Shown here piece after piece: positions 1 through 9,547 of a DNA stretch of 64,000 bases. The notes under the pieces were generated by a model. The model saw nothing but the letters and a program-made list of their open reading frames with translations. It ran no database searches and was not told the DNA's origin. This stretch comes from an uncultured Gammaproteobacteria bacterium. GTDB lineage: Bacteria; Pseudomonadota; Gammaproteobacteria; UBA4575. The position numbers were made by a program, and so were the translations under genes. The stretch covers positions 62,001 to 126,000 of the forward strand of contig OX638335.1 of assembly GCA_951812785.1 (NCBI GenBank), in the 5' to 3' direction. Each line of letters opens with the position of its first letter. Position 1 is the first letter of the stretch.

Positions 1-65
1 AAGAAAAAGAGCGCGGCATTCTAACGACTAAGTACTGGCAGGTCAATCGCCTTGCCTACTAGAGT

Positions 66-94
66 TTGACCGTTCATTATTATGACGACAGAAT
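66..94 (+). promoter_or_regulatory. candidate sigma-70 promoter for ispB
   Basis: TTGACC at 66-71 and CAGAAT at 89-94 are separated by 17 bp and lie about 110 bp upstream of the ispB ATG. The -35 fits well, the -10 only moderately. Nothing else coding is visible in bases 1-203. Confidence 0.3.
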
Positions 95-203
95 AAATAT
101 ACACCCAATAATGCCAAGAAGGTATTGATGAATGAGACTATCTAATAATATATATGCGATCGCTTTGCGATGGTGTATTTCTAGCAAAACCCCATAAATC
201 TAC

Positions 204-1172
204 ATGCGACTTAATGAAATTCAGGCGCTTGTTGCCAAAGACATGGATGGCGTCAACGCCAGTATTCGAGCCCAGCTACATTCTGATGTGGTGCTTATTG
301 AGCAAATGGGAGAATACATCGTCAACAGTGGCGGTAAAAGACTGCGCCCAGTGATCGCGGTGCTGGCGGCAAGAGCCTGCGGTTATAAGGGCGAAAAACA
401 TTATTTAACCGCGGCGATTATTGAATTTATTCATACGGCAACCTTACTACATGATGATGTGGTGGATTCTTCGGAGCTTCGCCGTGGTAAAGAAACCGCA
501 AATTCCATATGGGGAAATGAGGCAAGTGTGCTGGTGGGTGATTTCATTTTCTCGCGCGCGTTCGAAATGATGGTCAAAGTGGGTGATATGCGAGTGATGG
601 ATATTCTCTCAACCACCTCCAATACCATTGCCGAAGGTGAAGTGTTGCAGTTAATGAATTGTAATGAACCGGGCACTACCGAAGACCAATATATGCAGGT
701 TATTAAATGTAAGACGGCAAAATTATTCGGTGCGGCTGCACAGATTGGAGCCTTATTGGCTGGAAGATCTTTAAAGGAGGAACAGGCATTAGAAAATTAC
801 GGTAAACATTTAGGGACAGCATTCCAATTAATTGATGATGTTTTGGATTATCGAGCAGATGCAGAAACTATGGGGAAAAATGTCGGTGATGATTTAGCCG
901 AAGGAAAACCAACTCTACCGACTATTTATGCATTAAAAAATGCTTCAGCAGAGCAAGCAAAACAACTTGCAGAAATAATAGAGAAGGGTGATCGAGATAG
1001 CTTCAAATTTGTTATGGGGGTTATCCAGCAAACTAAAGCGTTAGATTACACGGAGAATATGGCTAGGCAAAAAGCTGAAAAGGCTAAGCAAGCGTTACAG
1101 TGTTTGCCAGATAGCGAATATAAAACAGCATTAAGTAGTTTGGTAGAATTTTCTGTATCTAGAGTATATTAA
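204..1172 (+). CDS. ispB: octaprenyl diphosphate synthase (trans-polyprenyl synthase)
   Basis: Makes the long polyprenyl diphosphate side chain of ubiquinone by adding isopentenyl diphosphate units to an allylic primer, in the cytosol. The 322-residue protein has both aspartate-rich motifs of the family: DDVVD at 84-88 followed by RRG, and DDVLD at 211-215. The GGKRLRP stretch near residue 43 is the usual substrate-binding segment. Length matches E. coli IspB (323). It is followed after 39 bp by cysS on the same strand. The product chain length (C40) is assumed from the family, not read from the sequence. Ubiquinone genes ubiE, ubiJ and ubiB lie elsewhere in the window, consistent with a quinone role. 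Confidence 0.95.
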   Translation: MRLNEIQALVAKDMDGVNASIRAQLHSDVVLIEQMGEYIVNSGGKRLRPVIAVLAARACGYKGEKHYLTAAIIEFIHTATLLHDDVVDSSELRRGKETANSIWGNEASVLVGDFIFSRAFEMMVKVGDMRVMDILSTTSNTIAEGEVLQLMNCNEPGTTEDQYMQVIKCKTAKLFGAAAQIGALLAGRSLKEEQALENYGKHLGTAFQLIDDVLDYRADAETMGKNVGDDLAEGKPTLPTIYALKNASAEQAKQLAEIIEKGDRDSFKFVMGVIQQTKALDYTENMARQKAEKAKQALQCLPDSEYKTALSSLVEFSVSRVY

Positions 1173-1211
1173 TTTATGCTTGCTTAAAATTATTAAACGT
1201 ACATAAATAAT

Positions 1212-2588
1212 ATGACGATCAAACTTTACAATACACTTACTAAAAAAAAGCAGGAATTCGAGCCTTTAAATCCTGATTGCGTGACCATGTATGTGTGCGG
1301 GCCAACAGTATATAGCTATGCACATATTGGTAATGCGCGACCTGCAGTTGTGTTTGATGTATTGGTTAAGTTGCTACGTAAGCAGTATAAAAAAGTTATA
1401 TACGCAAGAAACTTAACGGATGTTGATGACAAGATTAATGCCGCTGCTAATGAGCAAGGGGTAGAGATAGATGTGGTGACTAAAAAGTTTACTGACATTT
1501 ATCATCAAGATATGGACGCGTTGGGTGTTGATATGCCAGACATAGAACCGCGTGCAACAGGTCATATTGACCAAATTATCTCTATGATCGAACAACTCAT
1601 TAGCAAAGGGTTTGCCTACGAGGCTGAGCAACACGTGATATTTAATGTACCTGCATATAAAGCGTATGGCGAACTTTCTGGCCGTAACCGCGATGACATG
1701 ATTGCCGGGGCGCGTGTTGAAATTGCACCATATAAAAGAGACCCTGCTGATTTCGTTTTATGGAAACCCTCAACACCAGAGCAACCCGCTTGGGAAAGTC
1801 CTTGGGGTGCTGGTCGCCCTGGTTGGCATATTGAATGTTCTGCGATGATTGAAAAGCATTTGGGGAGCACTATTGATATTCATGGTGGTGGACAAGATCT
1901 AATTTTTCCGCATCATGAAAATGAAATTGCCCAAAGCAATTGTGTGCATGATCATGAGCAGTTATCTCGATACTGGATACATAATGGTTTTGTCAATGTT
2001 AATTACGAAAAAATGTCTAAGTCGATCGGTAATGTATTGTTGGTTCACAAATTACTAGAAAATGCGCCAGGTGAAGCGGTGCGATACGCATTACTCAGTA
2101 CTCATTACAGAAGTCCACTTGATTGGACGGATGAATTGCTATCTTCATCAAAGAAAAGTTTAGATAGGCTTTACGGGACATTAGAAGAATTAGCTACAGT
2201 GCAAGTCATGACACCTTCAGAGCAGTTAACCGAAAAATTTTATAATGCGGTAAAAGAGGATCTAAACATGCCATTAGCATTTAGTGAATTGCATGCTTTG
2301 GCTAAGCTTGTCAATAATGCAAGTGATGATCAATTACGTGCCGAACTAAAAGGCGCGCTACTTGAGTGTGGACAGTTAGTTGGTTTGTTGCAGCAAGACC
2401 CTAACGCTTGGTTTGGGGCAGGTAGCAGTAAGCTTGATGAGCCCAAGATAGACAATCTAGTTGCTCAACGTAAGCAGGCGCGCAGCAACAAAGACTTTGC
2501 TAGCGCTGATCGAATCAGGGATGAGCTCGCAGAGTTAGGAATAGAAATACTAGATCGGCCAGAAGGTACAAGTTGGCGTAAAATATAG
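1212..2588 (+). CDS. cysS: cysteinyl-tRNA synthetase
   Basis: Class I aminoacyl-tRNA synthetase that charges tRNA-Cys. The 458 residues are the normal length. Visible signatures are the HIGN form of the HIGH motif at 38-41, KMSKS at 267-271, and the zinc ligands expected for this enzyme: C29 in VCGPT, C209 in HIECS, and H234/E238 in FPHHENE. The C-terminal DALR-like helical region and anticodon-binding end are present, finishing with SWRKI. It starts at an ATG 39 bp after ispB and is probably co-transcribed with it. No oddities. Confidence 0.98.
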   Translation: MTIKLYNTLTKKKQEFEPLNPDCVTMYVCGPTVYSYAHIGNARPAVVFDVLVKLLRKQYKKVIYARNLTDVDDKINAAANEQGVEIDVVTKKFTDIYHQDMDALGVDMPDIEPRATGHIDQIISMIEQLISKGFAYEAEQHVIFNVPAYKAYGELSGRNRDDMIAGARVEIAPYKRDPADFVLWKPSTPEQPAWESPWGAGRPGWHIECSAMIEKHLGSTIDIHGGGQDLIFPHHENEIAQSNCVHDHEQLSRYWIHNGFVNVNYEKMSKSIGNVLLVHKLLENAPGEAVRYALLSTHYRSPLDWTDELLSSSKKSLDRLYGTLEELATVQVMTPSEQLTEKFYNAVKEDLNMPLAFSELHALAKLVNNASDDQLRAELKGALLECGQLVGLLQQDPNAWFGAGSSKLDEPKIDNLVAQRKQARSNKDFASADRIRDELAELGIEILDRPEGTSWRKI

Positions 2589-3097
2589 ATTAATTGGTAG
2601 CAATATAGATCACTATGATGGAAGTCAATTACGATGTCTTTGGTCTACATGAGTTCTACAGCGTGTCTTCGTTACAAGTAGTATAGCTATACACTTAAGC
2701 CGTGCCGCCACTTACTGTACCTAGAGCACTTTGGATTAGTAGAAAAGCCATTTCAATCATGCTTGATCCGCGTTTCTTATATATGAGTCGGCGCCATCGT
2801 GGTGAGTTTGTGCACTTATTTATATAGTGCTTTTACCAATGGTGAAAAAAGATATTACTAAAGAAGTATTGGGTAAATTTTCAAAGAATAAGCAGAAGCT
2901 TTCTATAGGATGGCCCGCTATCGATGAGATTGCAGTTGCATTTTATATGGTGAGGTATAAACAAGGTGATTACTTCCTGGTGGTAGAGCATTCGTGTCAG
3001 CTATAGTTCCTGAAGATGTAGTAATTTTAGGAAAGCTAATAGAACATAGTCAATAGAAGTAAGTCAGATAATTAAGCAAATGAATAAGGAACGTTCG
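2589..3097. other. 510-bp region with no recognised gene
   Basis: Between cysS and ppx there is no ORF with family resemblance. Frames are short and broken. The only frame worth noting is a 55-codon ORF listed separately. No clear terminator follows cysS. A good Shine-Dalgarno (AAGGAA, 3087-3092) at the right end belongs to ppx. The region may be a decayed gene. Confidence 0.5.
2839..3006 (+). CDS. hypothetical 55-residue ORF, possibly a gene remnant
   Basis: ATG-initiated frame of 55 codons in the cysS-ppx gap, beginning MVKKDITKEV and ending VVEHSCQL. Composition is protein-like (lysine-rich start, a hydrophobic patch AVAFYMV), but there is no strong Shine-Dalgarno and I recognise no family. 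The surrounding sequence has stops in every frame, so this is as likely a fragment of a lost gene as a real small protein. Confidence 0.2.
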   Translation: MVKKDITKEVLGKFSKNKQKLSIGWPAIDEIAVAFYMVRYKQGDYFLVVEHSCQL

Positions 3098-4616
3098 ATG
3101 CGAATACGGGGGGTGTACAATTTCGCTCAGCGATGAAAATGAACCGGAAATTATTGCAGCACTGGATTTGGGCTCAAACAGTTTTCATATGGTGGTTGCG
3201 GCCAATCATCATGGTCGATTAAAAATTATAGACCGTTTACGCGAGATGGTACGTTTGAGCACAGGTCTAAACTCTACACGAGAACTCGATAAACAAGCGA
3301 TGCAACGCGCAATCGTATGTTTAGAAAGGTTCGGTCAACGCTTGCGAGATATGCATGCTGATTCAGTTCGAGCAATTGGTACGAATGCATTACGCCAAGC
3401 AAAAAATTCTCGTAAGTTTTTAAAATCAGCCCAAGCAGCATTAGGTCATCCTATTGAAATAATATCGGGCATAGAAGAAGCACGTCTTATTTACCAAGGA
3501 ACCACCTACGCTATATCTCGTCCAAATGATCGGCGTATGGTGGTTGATATTGGTGGTGGAAGTACAGAGATTATTGTCGGTGAAGGAATGCAGCCATTAA
3601 GAATGGAAAGTCTTTTTATGGGCTGTGTTTCAATGAGCGAGCAGCATTTTGCAAATGGTAAGGTGACTCGAAAGAATTTCGATCAAGCTTTTATGGTGGC
3701 AAAACAACAGTTGCGGCCATTTGTTAGAGCTTATAAGAAAATTGGTTGGGACTTAGAGATTGGTACATCCGGTACGATTAAAGCAATTAGTGAAGTTGTA
3801 ACCAGCCAACTTGAGGGGAATAACGAAATATCATTAGATGCTTTACTAAAGCTACGTGATTTGCTGGTAGCTAAAGAATTAGATCTATCCAGTGTTAAAA
3901 AAGAACGCTTACCGGTATTCCCAGGGGGGCTGGTTATATTGTTGGCAGTTTTTGATAGCCTCAATCTAAATCAAATGAATTTCTCAGATGGCGCATTACG
4001 GGAAGGCGTATTGTTTGACTTACTAGGGCGTCTTCGCTTAGAGCACGAAGACGTACGTGCTGATACGGTGCGAGGGTTTGAACGTAGATACCATGTTGAT
4101 TTTGATCAAGCTAATAGAACAGAGTTAAGTGCATGTATGTTGCTTAACAAGGTTAAAAAAGAATGGGGTTTAGTTCATGCAGAACATGAACATCAATTGA
4201 GGTGGGCGGCTCGTTTGCATGAGGTAGGTTTAGATATTGCCCATTCCGGATATCATCGCCATGGTGCTTACTTGTTGCAGAATTCAGATATGCCGGGATT
4301 TGCCAGTAGCGAACAACAAATATTGGCATGTTTGGTGGGATGTCATCGTAGGAAGATTCGGTCAGAGTCGTTTGATATCTTACAGGGCGATGATGGTGAG
4401 CTAGTAAAATATCTCCTGGTATTGTTGCGGCTTGCTATCTTACTTAATCGAGATCGCATGGATAGTGACTTCCCGGTAACAGCGATTAGCGCTAAAAAAA
4501 GTGAAATAGAAATAAAGTTTGATCAAGGGTGGATTGACCAGTCACCCTTAACACAAATTGATTTAGAGCAGGAAAGCGATTACTTAAAAGCGATTGATAT
4601 TAAGCTTTCATTTTAG
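3098..4616 (+). CDS. ppx: exopolyphosphatase (Ppx/GppA family), 5' end frameshifted
   Basis: Releases phosphate from polyphosphate ends. The ASKHA-type phosphatase core is clear: DLGSNSFHMVVA, GIEEARLIYQG and VVDIGGGSTEIIVG, then an HD-like C-terminal domain with LHEVGLDIAHSGYHRHG. The conserved frame is open from 3084 but has no ATG, GTG or TTG before the TTG at 3168, which would cut into the DLGSNS motif. An ATG at 3098 with a good Shine-Dalgarno (AAGGAA) leads in another frame to a run of six Gs at 3108-3113. Removing one G joins it to the conserved frame and gives about 505 residues, the expected size. I therefore place the start at 3098 with a frameshift. The 3' end overlaps convergent ppk1 by 17 bp. 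Confidence 0.85.
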
Positions 4617-6699
4617 AGTATTTTTTTAGTAATTCTAATTGGGCGGTAATTTTTTTATCTTTTTTATGTGCCTGCTGACGGACGTACTCTCCATCTGATT
4701 GCAGTATCCATGCGTTTTGATTGTCTTTAATGCATAGTTCAAGTTCTGACAGCACACGTTTTTTTATAGCTCTGTCTTCAATTGGCCAGGCAGTTTCTAC
4801 GCGACGGAAAAAGTTTCTGTCCATCCAGTCCGCACTAGAACAATAAAGCTTAGAGCGGCCACCATTGTAAAAATAAAAGACACGTGAATGCTCAAGAAAT
4901 CTGCCGACAATTGAACGCACTTCTATATTCTCAGAAATCCCTTTGACGCCCGGTCTCAGGCAACATGGGCCACGCACAATTAACTTAATCTCAACACCAG
5001 CAATTGAAGCCCGATAAAGTGCTTGTATTAATTGAGGTTCAATTAATGAATTCACACGCGCAATAATATTGGCTTTACGTTTTTGTGATGCGCGTTTAGT
5101 TTCTTTTTCTATGTATTCAATAATCGTTTTATATAGAGTAAACGGTGCTTGCAATACATTGTTCAATCTTGGAATTTTGGTGAAGCTGGTTAGCTGCAAA
5201 AATATCTCATGCAAATCAGTTGTAATGTCAGGATTACAAGTGAACATGCCGTAATCGGTATATAGTTTTGCGGTTGATTGATGATAATTTCCAGTGCCTA
5301 AGTGTGCGTATCGAACTAACTGGTCGTTTTCGCGACGAATAATTAATATCATCTTGGCGTGAGTTTTAATGCCTACAATGCCATAAACCACATGCGCGCC
5401 TGCTTTTTGTAATCGTTGAGCCAATGTGATGTTTGCTGCTTCATCAAATCGGGCCATGAGTTCAATGACTACAGTGACTTCCTTGCCTGAAGTCGCTGTA
5501 GTCACTAGAGCGTCCACAATGCGAGAGTTAGCACCGGTTCGATAAAGCGTTTGTTTTATCGCAAGTACTTTTGGGTCTTTAGCCGCTTGGTGAATAAAAT
5601 TGAGTACTGGCGCAAACGATTGATAGGGATGATGTAGCAAGATATCTTGTGTGGAAATCACCTTAAATAGATTCGAATCAGGCGTAATAGGTTTTGGTAG
5701 TAGAGGTTTGAAACCGCTATATTTCAAATCAGGACGATCAATTAAATCATAGGTATTGAGGAGTCGATTTAAATTGACGGGACCATTCACCTTGTACAAA
5801 TCAATTTCATCCAATTCAAAACGCTGAAGTAAATATTCAACCAAATGATCCGGAGTATTTTTGTATGTCTCTAAGCGTGCAGCGGCACCATATCGACGTG
5901 AAGCTATTTCTCCCTCTAGAGCTAAAGGCAAATTGTCAATTTCATCATCAACATATAAATCACTATTACGTGTCACGCGGAATTGGTAGCACCCATGGAC
6001 TTGTAATCCTTCAAATAGATCATGTACAAATTCATGGATCACAGAGGATAAGAAAACAAAATTAACTGATCGATCATTTTCATTGCCTGGGATTTGAATC
6101 AACCTGGGTAATGATCGAGGTGCTTGCACGATGGCCAGGTGACCAGTGCGACCAAATGCATCTAAACCACCTACCTCGACTATAAAATTCAAACTTTTAT
6201 TTAATATACGTGGGAAGGGGTGGCCGGGGTCAATACCAAGAGGGCTTAGTACCGGTTCTACTTGATTGGTAAAGTAATTTTGAATCCAATCACGTTGTGT
6301 TGACGTCCATTTTTCTCGCGCTAAAAAATGAACCTCTTCATTCGCCAATGCGGGCAATATTACTTCATTGAATACTCGGTATTGTTCTTCCACCAAGATG
6401 CTTGCAGATTCATGAATCTCACGTAAAACTTGTTTTGCAGGCTTTTGATCAGCAGATGTATAGCCTGTCGAAAATTCGATATGTTGTTTAATACCAAGCA
6501 CACGAATTTCAAAAAATTCATCTAAATTTGAACATGAAATGCAAAGAAATTTTAAACGTTCTAATAATGGTGTATTGGGGTCTTTTGCTTGTTCCAGAAC
6601 TCGCTGATTAAATTTGAGCTGACTGATTTCTCGATTGATGAATAACTCAGGTAGACTGACATCAACGGTATCTACAGTATCTTTTTTAGAATTTGGCAT
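4600..6699 (-). CDS. ppk: polyphosphate kinase 1
   Basis: Makes polyphosphate from ATP at the membrane through a phosphohistidine intermediate. The 699 residues match PPK1. The N-terminal domain carries the SNLDEFFEIR segment near 57-66. Catalytic histidines equivalent to E. coli H435 and H592 are H447 in KTHAKM and H604 in EHSRVFYFYNGG. The ATG at 6697-6699 gives the usual short N-terminus. It lies 29 bp downstream of two same-strand glycosyltransferase genes, so it is probably the last gene of that operon. It converges on ppx with a 17-bp overlap, an arrangement that could allow antisense interference between making and degrading polyphosphate (inference). Confidence 0.97.
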   Translation of the reverse strand: MPNSKKDTVDTVDVSLPELFINREISQLKFNQRVLEQAKDPNTPLLERLKFLCISCSNLDEFFEIRVLGIKQHIEFSTGYTSADQKPAKQVLREIHESASILVEEQYRVFNEVILPALANEEVHFLAREKWTSTQRDWIQNYFTNQVEPVLSPLGIDPGHPFPRILNKSLNFIVEVGGLDAFGRTGHLAIVQAPRSLPRLIQIPGNENDRSVNFVFLSSVIHEFVHDLFEGLQVHGCYQFRVTRNSDLYVDDEIDNLPLALEGEIASRRYGAAARLETYKNTPDHLVEYLLQRFELDEIDLYKVNGPVNLNRLLNTYDLIDRPDLKYSGFKPLLPKPITPDSNLFKVISTQDILLHHPYQSFAPVLNFIHQAAKDPKVLAIKQTLYRTGANSRIVDALVTTATSGKEVTVVIELMARFDEAANITLAQRLQKAGAHVVYGIVGIKTHAKMILIIRRENDQLVRYAHLGTGNYHQSTAKLYTDYGMFTCNPDITTDLHEIFLQLTSFTKIPRLNNVLQAPFTLYKTIIEYIEKETKRASQKRKANIIARVNSLIEPQLIQALYRASIAGVEIKLIVRGPCCLRPGVKGISENIEVRSIVGRFLEHSRVFYFYNGGRSKLYCSSADWMDRNFFRRVETAWPIEDRAIKKRVLSELELCIKDNQNAWILQSDGEYVRQQAHKKDKKITAQLELLKKYSKMKA

Positions 6700-6728
6700 T
6701 GGCGAGTTAGTGTGTGTAATCAGCTATA

Positions 6729-7874
6729 TTACAATATTTGTTGATAAAACTTTAACATGTTATCGGCAAGCATGGCTGAGTCCCATTGTTTAGCATAGTT
6801 TACAGCAGCTAACTTTGTTTTTTCATATGTTTGGTCGCCTTTTAGCAAACGGACGATTTTTTCGCTGAAATCATCGACTTCGCCAGTCGCGACAAGTGCT
6901 CCTGGACAATCTAATAGAATATGTTTGGTCCCCATGGCGGCAACAGAAACAACAGGCGTCCCCGCGGCCATGGCTTCTAAAAGTACTAACCCCTGTGTCT
7001 CTGTGACAGAGCTGAACACAAAGATATCGGCACTATGGTAGCAATCAAGCAATTCGCTATCGCGATCTAAATAGCCTACAAAAGCAATGTTATTTTCTAG
7101 GTTTAATTTTTTTGCTTGTTGCTGATAAGTATTCTTGGCGGGACCTTCACCAGCGATGATGAGTAAAATTTCAGGAACTTCGTGTTTAATTTTATTAACC
7201 ACCTCGAGCAGAAGGCCAATATTTTTTTCAAATGCAACACGACTGACGTTTAATAGAATTTTTTTGTTGTTTGGAATATTAAAAGAAGCTTTGAATTTTT
7301 CACCAGCACCAGAGGCAAACTTTTTGCTATTAATTCCAGTAGGGATAACATTTATTTTATTATTAACGCCATAGGATTTTAATAGTTTTACGATTATAGA
7401 GGATGGTGCAATCACACCTTTTACATGATTGCACTGACTAGAAGAAAGTCTGAGTGCGAAGAACTTTAAGATTCTTTTGGGAATAACGGGAATGTAGTGG
7501 TAAAGGTATTCTTCAAATAGAGTGTGATAAGTAATCACGCAGGGGATGTTTAAAGATTTTCCAATATCAACTCCTGAATAATGGGCAACAAATGGCGTTT
7601 GAATATACACAATATCAAAATTATTTTCTTTTAATTCTGGAATTATCTTTGTGATCTCGCCTACCTTCATCATTCTGTCTTCTGGATCAAAAGGAATAGC
7701 GCGTGAAGGTATGCGAATGATTGAGTCATCAGTGCAATCGTGATTTGAATATTGAGGAGCAATTAGCGTTATTTGATGGCCGATTTTTTCAAATTCAGCT
7801 TTAAATGTTTGAATAGAAGTTGAGACGCCATTAATTCTAGGGAAGTAAACATCCGAAATCATCAATATATTCAT
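6729..7874 (-). CDS. glycosyltransferase, GT4 family (retaining, GT-B fold)
   Basis: A GT-B glycosyltransferase of 381 residues. The N-terminus has the typical Rossmann start MNILMISDVYFPRINGVS with its Gly-rich acceptor loop. The C-terminal donor site has the E-x7-E motif, ETQGLVLLE, at E292 and E300, followed by AMAAGTPVV. An upstream TTG at 7925 would add 17 residues and overlap the gene before it. I prefer the ATG at 7874 because the family begins there. It is the second gene of a run with another glycosyltransferase and ppk. Related enzymes sugar-modify lipids (mannosyl- or glucosyl-diacylglycerol types), but the acceptor here cannot be read from sequence. Confidence 0.85.
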   Translation of the reverse strand: MNILMISDVYFPRINGVSTSIQTFKAEFEKIGHQITLIAPQYSNHDCTDDSIIRIPSRAIPFDPEDRMMKVGEITKIIPELKENNFDIVYIQTPFVAHYSGVDIGKSLNIPCVITYHTLFEEYLYHYIPVIPKRILKFFALRLSSSQCNHVKGVIAPSSIIVKLLKSYGVNNKINVIPTGINSKKFASGAGEKFKASFNIPNNKKILLNVSRVAFEKNIGLLLEVVNKIKHEVPEILLIIAGEGPAKNTYQQQAKKLNLENNIAFVGYLDRDSELLDCYHSADIFVFSSVTETQGLVLLEAMAAGTPVVSVAAMGTKHILLDCPGALVATGEVDDFSEKIVRLLKGDQTYEKTKLAAVNYAKQWDSAMLADNMLKFYQQIL

Positions 7875-7914
7875 GTCATTTATCAACGGCATGCATAAAC
7901 TAATATGCAGTATA

Positions 7915-8955
7915 TTAGGCAGCAATGGCTAAAGTGAGGTTATTTAGGAATTGTTGTGTTGCTTGTTCCCAGGTGTATTGAAGTGCTTGATTAATACAGT
8001 CTTGAGGGTTCAGTGTTAATGCTTCGAGTGCTGCTGCTTGCAAATTCTCATTTAAAATACCTGTGACGCCATCACGTACAACGTCACGTGGGCCGGTTAC
8101 TGGAAAAGCAGCGACTGGAAGCCCGCAAGCCATCGCCTCTAACATGACCACGCCAAAAGTGTCAGTCAGGCTTGGGAATACAAATACATCTCCGCTGGCG
8201 ATATACGTGGCAAGGTCTTCACCAAATTTATAGCCTTCAAATTTCACGCCTGGGTATTTCTGTTGTAGGCCAACGGTGGCAGGGCCATCACCAATGACAA
8301 CTTTAGTGTCAGGCAAGTCTAATGACAAGAACGCCTCGATATTTTTTTCTACAGCAACGCGGCCTGCGTAAATCCAAATAGGACGTGGATAATCTAGATA
8401 ATGCTTATCTCTTGGTTTGAAAATGTTTGTGTTTACACCACGTGTCCACAAAGAAATATTTTTAAATCCCCGCTGTTGTAAAATTTTTCGTTGATGCGGG
8501 GTTCCTACCATGGTGCATGCAGCTTTACTATGAAAGTGTCGGAAATATTTATAAGAGATGCTTAATGGAATCGGAAGTCTTTCTCTAATATATTCAGGAA
8601 ACTGAGTATGGTAAGAGGTCGTAAAGGCGAGTTTATCTCTAAGGCAATATTTTCTTGCGGCTTGACCCAGCGGCCCTTCAGTTGAAATATGAATATGAAT
8701 ATGGGTCGGTTGAAAATCTGTTATTTGTTTTTCAACATGATTTCTAGCACCTAATGCCAAACGTATCTCAGGGTAAGTAGGGCAAGCAATGGTTTTACAT
8801 TCGCTAGGATTAATAACATGAACCTGATGACCTAATTGAATGGATGTGTCTTGAGTTTTACCCAGCGTTGTGACAACACCATTCACCTGTGGCTTCCATG
8901 CATCTGTGACGATGACTAAGCGAATTTTGCTTTTAAGCAACATACCGATTGTCAT
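7915..8955 (-). CDS. glycosyltransferase, GT4 family, lipid-type
   Basis: GT-B protein of 346 residues. It starts with RLVIVTDAWKPQVNGVVTT, the pattern common in diacylglycerol and alpha-mannosyl glycosyltransferases. The donor motif reads TDTFGVVMLE, so the first acidic position of E-x7-E is Asp265 and the second Glu273. STEGPLG and YHTQFPEY near 91-121 are typical of the bacterial glycolipid enzymes (from memory). Start is the ATG at 8955; an internal ATG at 8943 is possible, and neither has a strong Shine-Dalgarno. It is first in the presumed operon with the next glycosyltransferase and ppk, and is divergent from the PAP2 gene. Location inside a Pho block suggests phosphate-free glycolipid synthesis (inference). 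Confidence 0.82.
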   Translation of the reverse strand: MTIGMLLKSKIRLVIVTDAWKPQVNGVVTTLGKTQDTSIQLGHQVHVINPSECKTIACPTYPEIRLALGARNHVEKQITDFQPTHIHIHISTEGPLGQAARKYCLRDKLAFTTSYHTQFPEYIRERLPIPLSISYKYFRHFHSKAACTMVGTPHQRKILQQRGFKNISLWTRGVNTNIFKPRDKHYLDYPRPIWIYAGRVAVEKNIEAFLSLDLPDTKVVIGDGPATVGLQQKYPGVKFEGYKFGEDLATYIASGDVFVFPSLTDTFGVVMLEAMACGLPVAAFPVTGPRDVVRDGVTGILNENLQAAALEALTLNPQDCINQALQYTWEQATQQFLNNLTLAIAA

Positions 8956-9108
8956 TGTTCGCAGTATTTTGGTTTAGTAAATAGGTTTTGTATCCTTCAT
9001 GTATGCGTATTTCTTAATAACAGTAGTCAGTACGTATTAATCAAACTATTTTTCTGTGTCATTAGTCGTTTAGGCGACGGCATATTTTGGTATGCCTTAG
9101 CGACGTTC

Positions 9109-9480
9109 ATGATTTTTACGCAAGGCGTTTTTGCAGTACTGCATGTGATGGTAACGGGTTTGTGTGTGTTGGGCACTTATAAGTTTTTAAAAACTAGGTT
9201 AGTGCGTGAAAGACCTTTTATAAGCTGTGACGTAATTAAGCAAGCCGCACCCGCGCTTGATCGTTACAGTTTTCCTTCAGGACATACTATGCACGCAGTG
9301 GCCTTTGCAATGATGTTTAGTAGCTACCTGCCGGCATTAAATCCGTTAGTTTGGGGATTTGCGATGCTAGTAGCGATGTCTCGTGTGATTCTTGGATTGC
9401 ACTATCCGACTGATATTGCTGCTGGTGCACTACTGGGGGCTTTGATGGCAAATTTGAGTTTATTTATCTTTCCCAGTTAG
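9109..9480 (+). CDS. PAP2-family lipid phosphatase, 5' end unresolved
   Basis: Membrane phosphatase related to PgpB and phosphatidate phosphatases. All three PAP2 motifs are seen: KTRLVRERP, FPSGHTMH and SRVILGLHYPTD, with hydrophobic helices between them. The first ATG (9109) is not the true start: the same open frame continues upstream with the conserved segment ISRLGDGIFWYALA (from 9061) and, before it, LNNSSQYVLIKLFF. The frame is open back to a stop at 8917, but no ATG, GTG or TTG occurs before 9109. Either a rare start is used or the 5' end is damaged. It is divergent from the glycosyltransferase-ppk operon. Dephosphorylating phosphatidate to diacylglycerol would feed those enzymes (inference). 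Confidence 0.75.
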   Translation: MIFTQGVFAVLHVMVTGLCVLGTYKFLKTRLVRERPFISCDVIKQAAPALDRYSFPSGHTMHAVAFAMMFSSYLPALNPLVWGFAMLVAMSRVILGLHYPTDIAAGALLGALMANLSLFIFPS

Positions 9481-9547
9481 TTTGATTTTTCATTACCAGC
9501 GTTCAAATAAGAATCAACTGCATAGAAATAAAGAAAATCGGGCAGTT

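Noticed and set aside
8956-9060. Pho box for the glycosyltransferase-ppk operon or the PAP2 gene
   Set aside because: Single CTGTTAT and GTGTCAT half-sites occur, but no second half at 11 bp matches on either strand.
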